64,000 bases of DNA, taken from contig OZ245059.1 in assembly GCA_965224735.1 (NCBI GenBank), forward strand, positions 1,054,001 to 1,118,000, written 5' to 3'. Below, piece after piece: positions 28,299 through 35,875 of this stretch. Position numbers and translations under genes: made by a program. Source of the DNA: Robiginitomaculum_A sp036478535 (GTDB lineage: Bacteria; Pseudomonadota; Alphaproteobacteria; Caulobacterales; Maricaulaceae). The notes beneath the pieces are model-generated. The model did no database searches and had not been told where the DNA came from. It saw nothing but the letters and a program-made list of their open reading frames with translations. Within the stretch, counting starts at the first letter, position 1, and each line of letters begins with the position of its first letter.

Positions 28299-28366
28299 TA
28301 CTTGTCCCATAATACTTCCTTCTCTTGAGATGATAACTTAATACCATCTAACACAGGGACTATACA
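28299..28366 (-). mobile_element. 5' terminus of an IS481-family element (second copy)
   Basis: Homologous to the stretch at 2985-3059: element terminus TGTATAGTCCC on the minus strand ending at 28366, the same leader, and the start ATGGGACAAGT of the transposase, cut off after four codons by the IS1595 end at 28298. Confidence 0.7.
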
Positions 28367-28370
28367 GTTA

Positions 28371-28490
28371 GAGCCAATCGGTAACATACCGCTCGCAGAA
28401 GCAGAGGAGAATTATGATGCAAACCTAGACAAAGCCCCAAAAGAAGCATAACTTAAACTAAACAGCCTCCGGTAAATCCAGGGCGGTTCA
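28371..28490 (+). mobile_element. 3' end of an IS3-family element
   Basis: The plus-strand frame 28371-28451 reads EPIGNIPLAEAEENYDANLD and ends at TAA. This is the C-terminus of IS3-family OrfB. It is followed by a terminal repeat that reads TGAACCGCCCTGG from 28490 on the minus strand. The rest of the element is missing. The FadL-type gene begins 33 bases after this end. Confidence 0.7.
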
Positions 28491-28523
28491 AAGGGAGGAA
28501 CTAAAATAAAAGGGGAAACTATC

Positions 28524-29819
28524 ATGACCAATTTAAAACAAAAATTATTTGTCGGGATTGCCTTGTCGGCAACCACCATGCTCGTCGCTGGCGGTAGCTT
28601 CGCGACAGAGGGGTATTTTACCCATGGAGCTGGCGCGCGAAATAAAGCTATGGGCGGCGCAGGTGTTGCTGATGGGCGCGACGCGACAGCACTAATTGTC
28701 AATCCTGCTGGCATGGTCGGCAACGGAACCGAACTCGATGTCTCCATTTCACTATTTAAACCAACACGCCAATTTACAGGAACGGGTGGACCTGGCTTTA
28801 CAACAAATAATGTCAATAAGAGTTCAGAGAACCTTTTCGGCATTCCAAACATCGCCTATGTAAAAGCAATTGATGACACCTCATCTTGGGGCGTTTCTAT
28901 TGCAGCCAATGGCGGTATGAATACAAACTATCGGGACGTTTCAAACCCTGCTTGTGTATCACCTCCTCTACCCGCTCCAAACGGCGTATTTTGCGGCGGA
29001 ACAACTGGTATAAACTTGGTCCAAGCTCTTGTTTCCGTTGGTTACGCAAAACAAATGGGTAATTTTAAAATTGGCATTGCTCCTATCTTTGGATTCCAAC
29101 AGTTCGAAGCGACTGGATTATTTGCTTTTGGCAAAGTGTCATCAAACCCAGATGCCTTATCCAATAATGGCTCTGATACTTCGACTGGATTTGGTGGTAA
29201 AATTGGTATTGAATTTTCTCCCATAGATCGAATTCGGATCGGTGGCACATACCAGAGTAAGATCTCAATGAGCGAGTTTGACAAATATGCGGGATTGTTT
29301 GCTGATGCAGGTGATTTCGATATTCCGTCTAATTATCAGGTCGGAATTTCAGCTGACATCATGCACAATTTAACCGTATCGGCAGATTACAAACATATTA
29401 AATATTCCGATACCCCAGCCGTTAGTAACTCCTCACGAGTTCAACTTCCATTTGGTGCGCCAGGTGCCGCTGGATTTGGGTGGGATGATATTGACATTTA
29501 CAAAATCGGCGTTGAGTATCTGGCAAATGACAAATGGACTCTACGCGCCGGCTACGCACACAACGATCAACCCGTAAGTGGAGATGACATTACGCTCAAC
29601 ATTTTGGCGCCTGGAGTTGTGACCGATCACTTTACAGGCGGTGGGGCGATCAAAATAAATGATAGGAACACACTCGAATTCGGTATCATGTACGCACCCA
29701 ATGAAGCGGTTAGTGGCATAGAAGTAACGTCACAGGGTCCAAACCCAACACATATTATTACAGCTGAAATGAAGCAATTCGAGGTAACAGTCGGCTGGAA
29801 ACTTAAATTCGGAAACTAA
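28524..29819 (+). CDS. OmpP1/FadL-family outer-membrane transporter
   Basis: A 431-residue outer-membrane protein. A signal peptide ends at SFA (about residue 27), then the FadL N-terminal pattern EGYFTHGAGARNKAMGGAG and DATALIVNPAGM, which forms the hatch region and first strands, and a barrel ending in LKFGN. FadL-type channels move hydrophobic molecules such as fatty acids or monoaromatics across the outer membrane by lateral diffusion. Its place beside the paa genes suggests aromatic uptake, which is inference. A GGGGAAAC ribosome-binding site precedes ATG 28524. An intrinsic terminator follows. Confidence 0.92.
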   Translation: MTNLKQKLFVGIALSATTMLVAGGSFATEGYFTHGAGARNKAMGGAGVADGRDATALIVNPAGMVGNGTELDVSISLFKPTRQFTGTGGPGFTTNNVNKSSENLFGIPNIAYVKAIDDTSSWGVSIAANGGMNTNYRDVSNPACVSPPLPAPNGVFCGGTTGINLVQALVSVGYAKQMGNFKIGIAPIFGFQQFEATGLFAFGKVSSNPDALSNNGSDTSTGFGGKIGIEFSPIDRIRIGGTYQSKISMSEFDKYAGLFADAGDFDIPSNYQVGISADIMHNLTVSADYKHIKYSDTPAVSNSSRVQLPFGAPGAAGFGWDDIDIYKIGVEYLANDKWTLRAGYAHNDQPVSGDDITLNILAPGVVTDHFTGGGAIKINDRNTLEFGIMYAPNEAVSGIEVTSQGPNPTHIITAEMKQFEVTVGWKLKFGN

Positions 29820-29840
29820 GTCAGATCTCTCTCCTGACTG

Positions 29841-29873
29841 AAACCCGTTGACAATGTCAGCGGGTTTTTTTTA
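29841..29873 (+). terminator. intrinsic terminator after the FadL-type gene
   Basis: AAACCCGTTGACA pairs with TGTCAGCGGGTTT around a very short loop and is followed by eight T residues, 21 bases past the stop codon. Confidence 0.85.
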
Positions 29874-29887
29874 TAACTCGATTAAAT

Positions 29888-29904
29888 ACTAGGTGTATAG
29901 TCCC
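29888..29904 (+). other. possible solo IS481 end at an NCTAGN site
   Basis: ACTAGG followed by TGTATAGTCCC matches the terminus of the IS481 remnants at 3059 and 28366. Only 11 bases of the element are shared, so this may be chance. Confidence 0.35.
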
Positions 29905-30026
29905 AAGAAATATTCTCCAGTGTAAATTTCATAAATTTGCGTCAGTTCAGTATTGTGTGTATTATTTGGAATATGGATAGCCCATATTTTATTGCATGTT
30001 AGCATATAATGCTGTGGAATTTTGTG

Positions 30027-32102
30027 CTAACAATCCGAAAACTTCCCGCCAGTAATCGCAAGCTTTTCTAATAGAGCTGATGCTTTCCAGGAAGTAGGGT
30101 CTTGTTTCGCGAATTTGTTGATGCCTTCCAAGATATTTTTGGCACCGATTTCGTCGGCGTAAAACATAGGGCCGCCCCGATAGGCGGGGAAACCGTAGCC
30201 ATTGACATAGACCATATCTATATCCAGTGAGCGCAGGGCGATGCCTTCGTCGAGGATTTTTGCGCCTTCATTAATCATGGCGAACAGGATGCGTTTGCGG
30301 ATTTCGTCGTCCGAGAAATCCCGCCGCGCGATGTTTTTCTCGACTGCGTTTTCTACAATCATGCCTGTAATAAATGGATCAATGATCGGTGTGCGAGACC
30401 CTTTTTCGTATTGATACCAACCCGATCCAGTTTTTTGGCCGTAGCGACCAAGGTCATAGAGTTTATCCGCGAGATCGCTATAGCGCTCTTGATCAGGGCG
30501 GGCCGCATCTTCTCTACGGCGGTTATGCCAGCCAATATCGAGACCCGCTAGGTCGGAGACTTCGAACGGGCCCATGGCAAAACCGAAGGCGCGCATAACG
30601 CGGTCAACATCTTGGGGCATGGCGCCGTCTTCAACCATATAATCGGCCTGCTTACGGTAGGCTTTGAGAATGCGATTACCGATAAACCCGTCGCAAACAC
30701 CAGAAAGTACACTGATTTTGCCAATGGATTTTCCGACTTTCATCACTGTATTTATCACGGTATCGGACACACTATCTGTACGGACAACTTCTAGCAATTT
30801 CATGATGTGTGCCGGGCTAAAGAAATGCATGCCGATAACGTCAGCCGGGCGTTTGGTTTCAGCGGCAAGGATGTTGATATCCAGATAAGATGTATTGCTT
30901 GCGAGGATACAACCTGGTTTGGCGATGGCGTCTAAATCACGAAAAATAGATTTCTTGATGGCGATATTTTCAGTCGCCGCTTCGATGATCAAATCAGAAG
31001 TGCCTGCGCCTTCCATATTAGATATGGTGGAAAACTTGCCCAAATGTTGTTGCATTTGCACTGGCGTTATGCGGCCTTTGCTTGCGCTGCTCTCAAGAGT
31101 TTTGATGATGAGGGCTTCGCCAGCTTTTAGTGCGTCTGCGTTGATATCAAACAGATTGACTGTATAACCGCCATTTAAAAATGCGATGGCGATACCTGCG
31201 CCCATAGTGCCAGCGCCCAATATGGTAACGATTTTTACGTCTCTGGTTTTGGTGTCTTCCAGACCAGGAATTTTACCGACTTGGCGCTCGGCGAAAAAAC
31301 TATGGATGAGGCCAGCCCGTTGATCACTTGCCATACAGTCCATAAATAAGGCGCGCTCCTTAGCCATGCCTTTACGGAATGGCAATTCTGCGGCGGCAAC
31401 GGCTTCCAATGCTTTGATTGGGGATAATTGCCCGCGTGCTTTAGCTTTGGTTTTTTTCGTTAGCGCTCTGAAACCATCAGGGTCTGGCTTGGGGAGTTCG
31501 GTGACATCACAAAGGGCTGGACGATTGTCATTCGCATCGAGTTTGTTTTCCAGAAAAACAAGAGCATTGCCGATTAAATTTGTCTCGAACATCGCATCTA
31601 AAATACCCACCTGTAGAGCTTTGTCTGCATCTAGCGGTTTGCCTGTTGTGATCATTTCACCAGCTTTTACGGCGCCAATAAGACGCGGCAGACGCTGTGT
31701 GCCGCCTGCACCCGGCAATAGCCCGAGATTGACTTCGGGCAATCCGGTTTTTGCCTTCACCGTGCCAACACGGTAGCGACAACCAAGCGCGACTTCTAAG
31801 CCGCCCCCCAAGGCAACACCGCTGAGCGCCGCTACAATTGGCACGCGGCAAGATTCGAGCACATCAATAACGTTTGGCAAGGAGGGTTCCATGGGTGGCT
31901 TGCCGAATTCTGTGATGTCTGCACCCGCGCTAAAAATACGTTCGGACCCATGCAAAACCGTACCTTTAATGCTCGTGTCTTGATTAATAGTGGCGATAGT
32001 TTCGATCAAGCCTTGGCGCACTGATTGTGATAGGGCGTTGACGGGTGGATTGTCGATTGTAATGATTGCAATATGCTCTTGTATGCTAAGGTTAACGCTC
32101 AT
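30027..32102 (-). CDS. bifunctional enoyl-CoA hydratase / 3-hydroxyacyl-CoA dehydrogenase
   Basis: A 691-residue fused enzyme (FadB/FadJ-like). The N-terminal crotonase domain (about 1-190) has the oxyanion-hole segment SGVALGGGLEVALG and LPEVNLGLLPGAGGTQRLPR, with both catalytic Glu present. The dehydrogenase part starts at GAGTMGAGIAIAF (about residue 298), has the catalytic His in GMHFFSP, and ends with two helical C-terminal domains. It closes the minus-strand paa set. No separate paaF or paaH is present, so this protein probably does both steps (2,3-dehydroadipyl-CoA hydration and 3-hydroxyadipyl-CoA oxidation). Confidence 0.92.
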   Translation of the reverse strand: MSVNLSIQEHIAIITIDNPPVNALSQSVRQGLIETIATINQDTSIKGTVLHGSERIFSAGADITEFGKPPMEPSLPNVIDVLESCRVPIVAALSGVALGGGLEVALGCRYRVGTVKAKTGLPEVNLGLLPGAGGTQRLPRLIGAVKAGEMITTGKPLDADKALQVGILDAMFETNLIGNALVFLENKLDANDNRPALCDVTELPKPDPDGFRALTKKTKAKARGQLSPIKALEAVAAAELPFRKGMAKERALFMDCMASDQRAGLIHSFFAERQVGKIPGLEDTKTRDVKIVTILGAGTMGAGIAIAFLNGGYTVNLFDINADALKAGEALIIKTLESSASKGRITPVQMQQHLGKFSTISNMEGAGTSDLIIEAATENIAIKKSIFRDLDAIAKPGCILASNTSYLDINILAAETKRPADVIGMHFFSPAHIMKLLEVVRTDSVSDTVINTVMKVGKSIGKISVLSGVCDGFIGNRILKAYRKQADYMVEDGAMPQDVDRVMRAFGFAMGPFEVSDLAGLDIGWHNRRREDAARPDQERYSDLADKLYDLGRYGQKTGSGWYQYEKGSRTPIIDPFITGMIVENAVEKNIARRDFSDDEIRKRILFAMINEGAKILDEGIALRSLDIDMVYVNGYGFPAYRGGPMFYADEIGAKNILEGINKFAKQDPTSWKASALLEKLAITGGKFSDC

Positions 32103-32121
32103 GATTTTCCTTTAATGACGA

Positions 32122-33195
32122 CTATTCGTCAAAGCTGATAGTGACGTTTTTAGTCAGGGGAACGGATTGGCAAGTTAAGACAAAACTATCAGCAATTTCC
32201 TCTGGTTCAAGCCCGTAGTTCAACGCCATATCAACTTTTCCGTCAATCACTTTTGCGCGGCAGGTTGCGCAAACACCGCCCTTGCAGGCAAAACTTACAT
32301 CAATGCCAGATTTTAGCGCGGCATCTAAAATAGAACCGTGTTCGTCGCGGTAATCAACAGTAATTTTGCGGCCATCGGATATGACTTTAATTTTGCTTTT
32401 AGCAAGACCGTCAATGGATTTTTTCGCGGTGCCAGCCCTCTGCGCATCTTCCGCTGATGCAAAAAACAGTTCGCTGTGGATGTTGGCTTCCGGCTCTCCA
32501 GCCTCGACCAATGCCGCGCGCACATCATTGACCATGGAGAGGGGGCCGCACAAATAATATCCAGCAACGCCTAATGGTGCGAATACTTGCTTGTGGAGTA
32601 TAGCCGTCTTTTTTGCATTAATCCGTCCATTAAAAAACGGGATGTCAACGGCTTGGCGGGTCAGAAAAAACTGATAGGAGAACCGCCCCATAAATTGGTT
32701 TTTCAGCGCCGCAATTTCCTCGGAAAATATTGTATGTTCTGCATCGCGGTTGCCGTAATAGAGAAAGAAACTACTATTTGGTTCGCGTGCAAGCACGTCT
32801 TTTATCATCGCCATGACTGGTGTGATGCCAGAACCTGCCGCAAATGCCACATAATTGGCAGTGCGGGTAGGCTCTGTCTTTAGGGTAAAATCTCCGAGCG
32901 GTTCAGATATCTCTAAAGTATCGCCTGCTTGTAACTTCGCGTTCACATAAGTGGAAAATAGGCCCTCGTCCACTTGGCGTACGGCGATGTGATAGTCGAC
33001 GTTATTGGGTGCAGAGCAAAAAGAATAGGTGCGGCGCACGTCCTCACCGTTTATTTCTTTACGGACAATTACATGCTGCCCTGCGGTATAGGTAAATGTG
33101 TCCTTTAAGCTCTCTGGGATGTCAAAACGAACCGATACGCAATCCGGGGTTTCCCGTTTAACTTCAGCGATTGTGACGGCATGTAATTTACTCAT
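32122..33195 (-). CDS. paaE: phenylacetyl-CoA epoxidase reductase subunit PaaE
   Basis: A 357-residue flavin/iron-sulfur reductase that delivers electrons from NADPH to the PaaABC di-iron epoxidase. The N-terminal FAD domain shows RRTYSFCS, the NAD(P) domain FAAGSGITPVMAM and YYLCGP, and the C-terminal plant-type 2Fe-2S domain CKGGVCATC with the distant Cys in LTCQ. Domain order FAD-NAD-ferredoxin matches PaaE. It lies directly after paaD in the paaABCDE operon. Confidence 0.95.
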   Translation of the reverse strand: MSKLHAVTIAEVKRETPDCVSVRFDIPESLKDTFTYTAGQHVIVRKEINGEDVRRTYSFCSAPNNVDYHIAVRQVDEGLFSTYVNAKLQAGDTLEISEPLGDFTLKTEPTRTANYVAFAAGSGITPVMAMIKDVLAREPNSSFFLYYGNRDAEHTIFSEEIAALKNQFMGRFSYQFFLTRQAVDIPFFNGRINAKKTAILHKQVFAPLGVAGYYLCGPLSMVNDVRAALVEAGEPEANIHSELFFASAEDAQRAGTAKKSIDGLAKSKIKVISDGRKITVDYRDEHGSILDAALKSGIDVSFACKGGVCATCRAKVIDGKVDMALNYGLEPEEIADSFVLTCQSVPLTKNVTISFDE

Positions 33196-33209
33196 AATTG
33201 GTCTCTAGT

Positions 33210-33707
33210 TTAGTGGCATTTAAAACGGTCAAAGGGTTCAAGACAGTCTTTGCAGGCATAAAGCGATTTACACGGGGTGGAACCAAACTCGCTGATTAGT
33301 TCCGAGTTCGTTGATGAACAGCGCGGACAGGTGGCCAGTGCATTTTTGTCTTTGGACAATGCGGGTGGGTCAATGCCGTAAGCTTTTAGTTTTGTTTTAG
33401 CCGCATCGGTAATCCAGTCCGTTGTCCATACGGGGGCGAGTTGGCTCTTGATATCAACGTCCTGATGCCCGTATTCGTCCAGTTTTTCACGGATCATTTG
33501 AGTGATGAGATATGTGGCTGGACAGCCCGTATAAGTGGGCGTGATGATGATTTGAGGTGGTTTGCCGAGTCTAACATCGCGCACAATGCCAAGCTCGACT
33601 ATATTGATCACTGGAATTTCCGGGTCGGGGACTTGGGTTAGGATATCGAGCAAATTTGCGCGCAAGTCTAAAACTTTTGCAGCGCTCTGTGGTTCAGACA
33701 TTACCAT
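33210..33707 (-). CDS. paaD: phenylacetyl-CoA epoxidase maturation subunit PaaD
   Basis: A 165-residue protein with an N-terminal DUF59/MIP18-like domain (QVPDPEIPVINIVELGIVRD and TPTYTGCPA) and a C-terminal zinc-ribbon-like tail with CPRC, CKSLYACKDC and a final CH. PaaD is needed for activity of the epoxidase, probably in cluster assembly. ATG 33707 and ATG 33701 are both possible starts; the second overlaps the paaC stop as TAATG, which suggests coupled translation. Confidence 0.94.
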   Translation of the reverse strand: MVMSEPQSAAKVLDLRANLLDILTQVPDPEIPVINIVELGIVRDVRLGKPPQIIITPTYTGCPATYLITQMIREKLDEYGHQDVDIKSQLAPVWTTDWITDAAKTKLKAYGIDPPALSKDKNALATCPRCSSTNSELISEFGSTPCKSLYACKDCLEPFDRFKCH

Positions 33708-34501
33708 TGCAAATTTGGGTATTTTATCTGCATATATTGTAGATCTTTGAGGATGTGGCCGAGGTTTTCATCATGCAGTCCGGCGTGTCCACCTTTGAGC
33801 ATATTCAATGTCTCCGGGGCTTTGATCCCGCCGGCTTCATCGAGTGTTTGCACAATTTCGCCCTGCCAAGTGCTGTACTTGTCCGTGAAATCTTCGGTTA
33901 ATCCACATTCTGTAGCAGCTGAAACCACATCATCAAAATCAAACAATTCACCCGTAAAACGCCATAGGCAATCCACGGCATCCCTTAGGCGGGCATGGCT
34001 TTCCTCTGTGCCGTCCCCGAGCCGCAGCACCCAGGATTTAGCAAACCGGATATGGTATGCGATTTCTTTGAGAGATTTTTCTGCAATAGCTGCAAGCTGT
34101 TTGTCAGATGAATTGAGCAATGCTTCGTATTGAAATTTCTGGAACGAGGAAAACAAATATTGCCGTAAGACTATGTGGGCGAAGTCTACATTTGGTTGCG
34201 CTACCAATAGACAATTGCGGTAAGCTTCCTCAACGCGGGTCATAGCCAGTGCGTCAACATTTGATGCCATATCTTCGAAACTGAGCGCATGCTCATAGAG
34301 CAGGCTGGCTTGTCCGATGAGATCCAGCGCAAAATTGGTCAGGGCTATGTCGAGTTCCATCTCGGGGCCGTGGCCGCACATTTCTGCAAGCCGCTGTCCC
34401 AAGATGAGCGCATTATCTCCAAGCCGCATGATATATGTTGCCTGCGGTGTGGTTGGCGCTTTGACGCCAATATGTGTTGTTTTGGTGCTCATCTGGATCA
34501 C
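33701..34501 (-). CDS. paaC: phenylacetyl-CoA epoxidase structural subunit PaaC
   Basis: A 266-residue ferritin-like helical subunit that supports PaaA in the epoxidase core. Family segments seen are LRLGDNALILGQRL near the start, MELDIALTNFALDLIGQA, and AYHIRFAKSWVLRLGDGTEESHAR. The di-iron ligand set is incomplete compared with PaaA, as is normal for PaaC. Its start overlaps the paaB stop by 4 bases (ATGA) and its end overlaps paaD. Confidence 0.94.
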   Translation of the reverse strand: MIQMSTKTTHIGVKAPTTPQATYIMRLGDNALILGQRLAEMCGHGPEMELDIALTNFALDLIGQASLLYEHALSFEDMASNVDALAMTRVEEAYRNCLLVAQPNVDFAHIVLRQYLFSSFQKFQYEALLNSSDKQLAAIAEKSLKEIAYHIRFAKSWVLRLGDGTEESHARLRDAVDCLWRFTGELFDFDDVVSAATECGLTEDFTDKYSTWQGEIVQTLDEAGGIKAPETLNMLKGGHAGLHDENLGHILKDLQYMQIKYPNLQW

Positions 34502-34800
34502 ATGTTCTTCACGCCGTCCGGCACACTATAGAATGTCGGATGGCGGTAGATTTTATCATCGGATGGATCGAATAGTTCGCCGCTTGCGTCTGGGTCAGAA
34601 GCAATAATATCTTTGGATTTTATGATCCAAAGCGAGCTAGCCTCGCCGCGTCTTGTATACAGGTCGCGGGCGGATTGTATGGCGGTCTCGCGGTCCCCAG
34701 CGTGGACACTGCCTGCATGTTTGTGCGCCAATCCGTTTTTAGAGCGGATGAAAACTTCATAGAGGTGCCAAGTTTCATCGCTTGTGGATTCGTTGGTCAT
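34498..34800 (-). CDS. paaB: phenylacetyl-CoA epoxidase subunit PaaB
   Basis: A small subunit of about 100 residues, recognised by WHLYEVFIRSKNGLAHKHAG, by ARDLYTRRGEASSLWIIKS and by the C-terminal PTFYSVPDGVKNM. PaaB bridges PaaAC heterodimers. The ATG at 34800 is preferred to that at 34812 because the codons between them contain GGAG at the right spacing. It follows paaA by about 20 bases and overlaps paaC. Confidence 0.95.
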   Translation of the reverse strand: MTNESTSDETWHLYEVFIRSKNGLAHKHAGSVHAGDRETAIQSARDLYTRRGEASSLWIIKSKDIIASDPDASGELFDPSDDKIYRHPTFYSVPDGVKNM

Positions 34801-34823
34801 ATTAATCTCCAATTATGCGGCTT

Positions 34824-35840
34824 TTATGCGATTTTTTCAGAGCGGGATTTTTGTTTTTCTGCGTAGGCGCCGGCGGCGGCACGCACCCATTCGCCTTCTT
34901 TGTGGGCGGCCTTGCGGGCGCGGATGCGGGATTTACCGCATTGGCCACCGTCTTTAAGTACGGCCCAAAACTCGTCCCAATTGATCTCGCCGTAATCATA
35001 TGCGCCGCGTTCTTCGTTCCATTTCAGGTCAGGATCAGGAATGGTCAGACCTAGGAATTCTGCTTGCTGCACGGTGGCATCTACAAAGCGTTGGCGCAGC
35101 ACGTCATTGGAATGGCGTTTAATCTTCCATTTCATGTTTTGTGAAGAGTGCAAAGACGCCGCGTCGGACGGGCCAAACATCATCAAGGACGGCCACCACA
35201 TGCGGTTTAGGGCCTCTTGCGCCATAGCTTTTTGCTCCGCCGTGCCCCGCGCCAGAACGGTGACGATTTCGTAGCCTTGGCGTTGGTGGAAACTTTCTTC
35301 CTTACATACCCGCACCATGGCGCGCGCATAGGGACCAAAGGAACAGCGGCATAGAGGGATCTGGTTGGTTATTGCCGCGCCGTCAACAAGCCAGCCAATG
35401 ATGCCTATGTCCGCCCATGTTGTAGCAGGGTAAGTAAATATGGTGGAAAATTTGGCTTTGCCAGATAGAAGATCGGCAACCATATCATCACGTTTGCGCC
35501 CGAGTGTTTCGGCGGCGCTATAGAGATAAAGCCCGTGTCCAGCCTCGTCTTCAATTTTTGCCAGTAATATCAGCTTGCGCATCAAAGTCGGTGCGCGGCT
35601 CACCCAATTGCTTTCAGGAAGCATGCCAACGATTTCGCTGTGGGCATGTTGGGAAATTTGCCGCACCAAAGTCGCCCTATATTTGTCTGGCATAGCATCT
35701 TTTGCTTCGATAATATCGCCCGCGTCTATGCGTGCTTGGAATGCATCCCATAGAGCCATGTCTTCTAGAGCCATGCCCTCAGATTTGGAAATTTTTTGAG
35801 TTTTTTTCTCTTTATTTGTTCTTAAATCTGTTGTGTACAT
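34824..35840 (-). CDS. paaA: phenylacetyl-CoA epoxidase catalytic subunit PaaA
   Basis: A 338-residue di-iron monooxygenase subunit that converts phenylacetyl-CoA to the ring 1,2-epoxide. Recognised by MPDKYRATLVRQISQHAHSE, the iron-ligand helix KIEDEAGHGLYLY, and VCKEESFHQRQGYE with the second ExxH-type ligand pair. Length is usual. A perfect palindrome GACCGATCGGTC lies 22 bases upstream of the start, in the 35-bp gap after paaZ, so the epoxidase genes can have their own regulated promoter. Confidence 0.96.
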   Translation of the reverse strand: MYTTDLRTNKEKKTQKISKSEGMALEDMALWDAFQARIDAGDIIEAKDAMPDKYRATLVRQISQHAHSEIVGMLPESNWVSRAPTLMRKLILLAKIEDEAGHGLYLYSAAETLGRKRDDMVADLLSGKAKFSTIFTYPATTWADIGIIGWLVDGAAITNQIPLCRCSFGPYARAMVRVCKEESFHQRQGYEIVTVLARGTAEQKAMAQEALNRMWWPSLMMFGPSDAASLHSSQNMKWKIKRHSNDVLRQRFVDATVQQAEFLGLTIPDPDLKWNEERGAYDYGEINWDEFWAVLKDGGQCGKSRIRARKAAHKEGEWVRAAAGAYAEKQKSRSEKIA

Positions 35841-35861
35841 GTGTTGACCTTACAATAAGTA

Positions 35862-35873
35862 GACCGATCGGTC
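35862..35873. promoter_or_regulatory. candidate TetR-type operator upstream of paaA
   Basis: The perfect 12-bp palindrome GACCGATCGGTC overlaps a possible -35 box (TTGACC on the minus strand). A related GACC-rich site is at 38428-38448, and a TetR gene lies in the same cluster. Confidence 0.65.
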
Positions 35874-35875
35874 AA

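Noticed and set aside
28412..28852. 146-codon minus-strand frame over the start of the FadL-type gene
   Set aside because: Opposite a clear signal peptide and FadL motif, and it also crosses the IS3 remnant.
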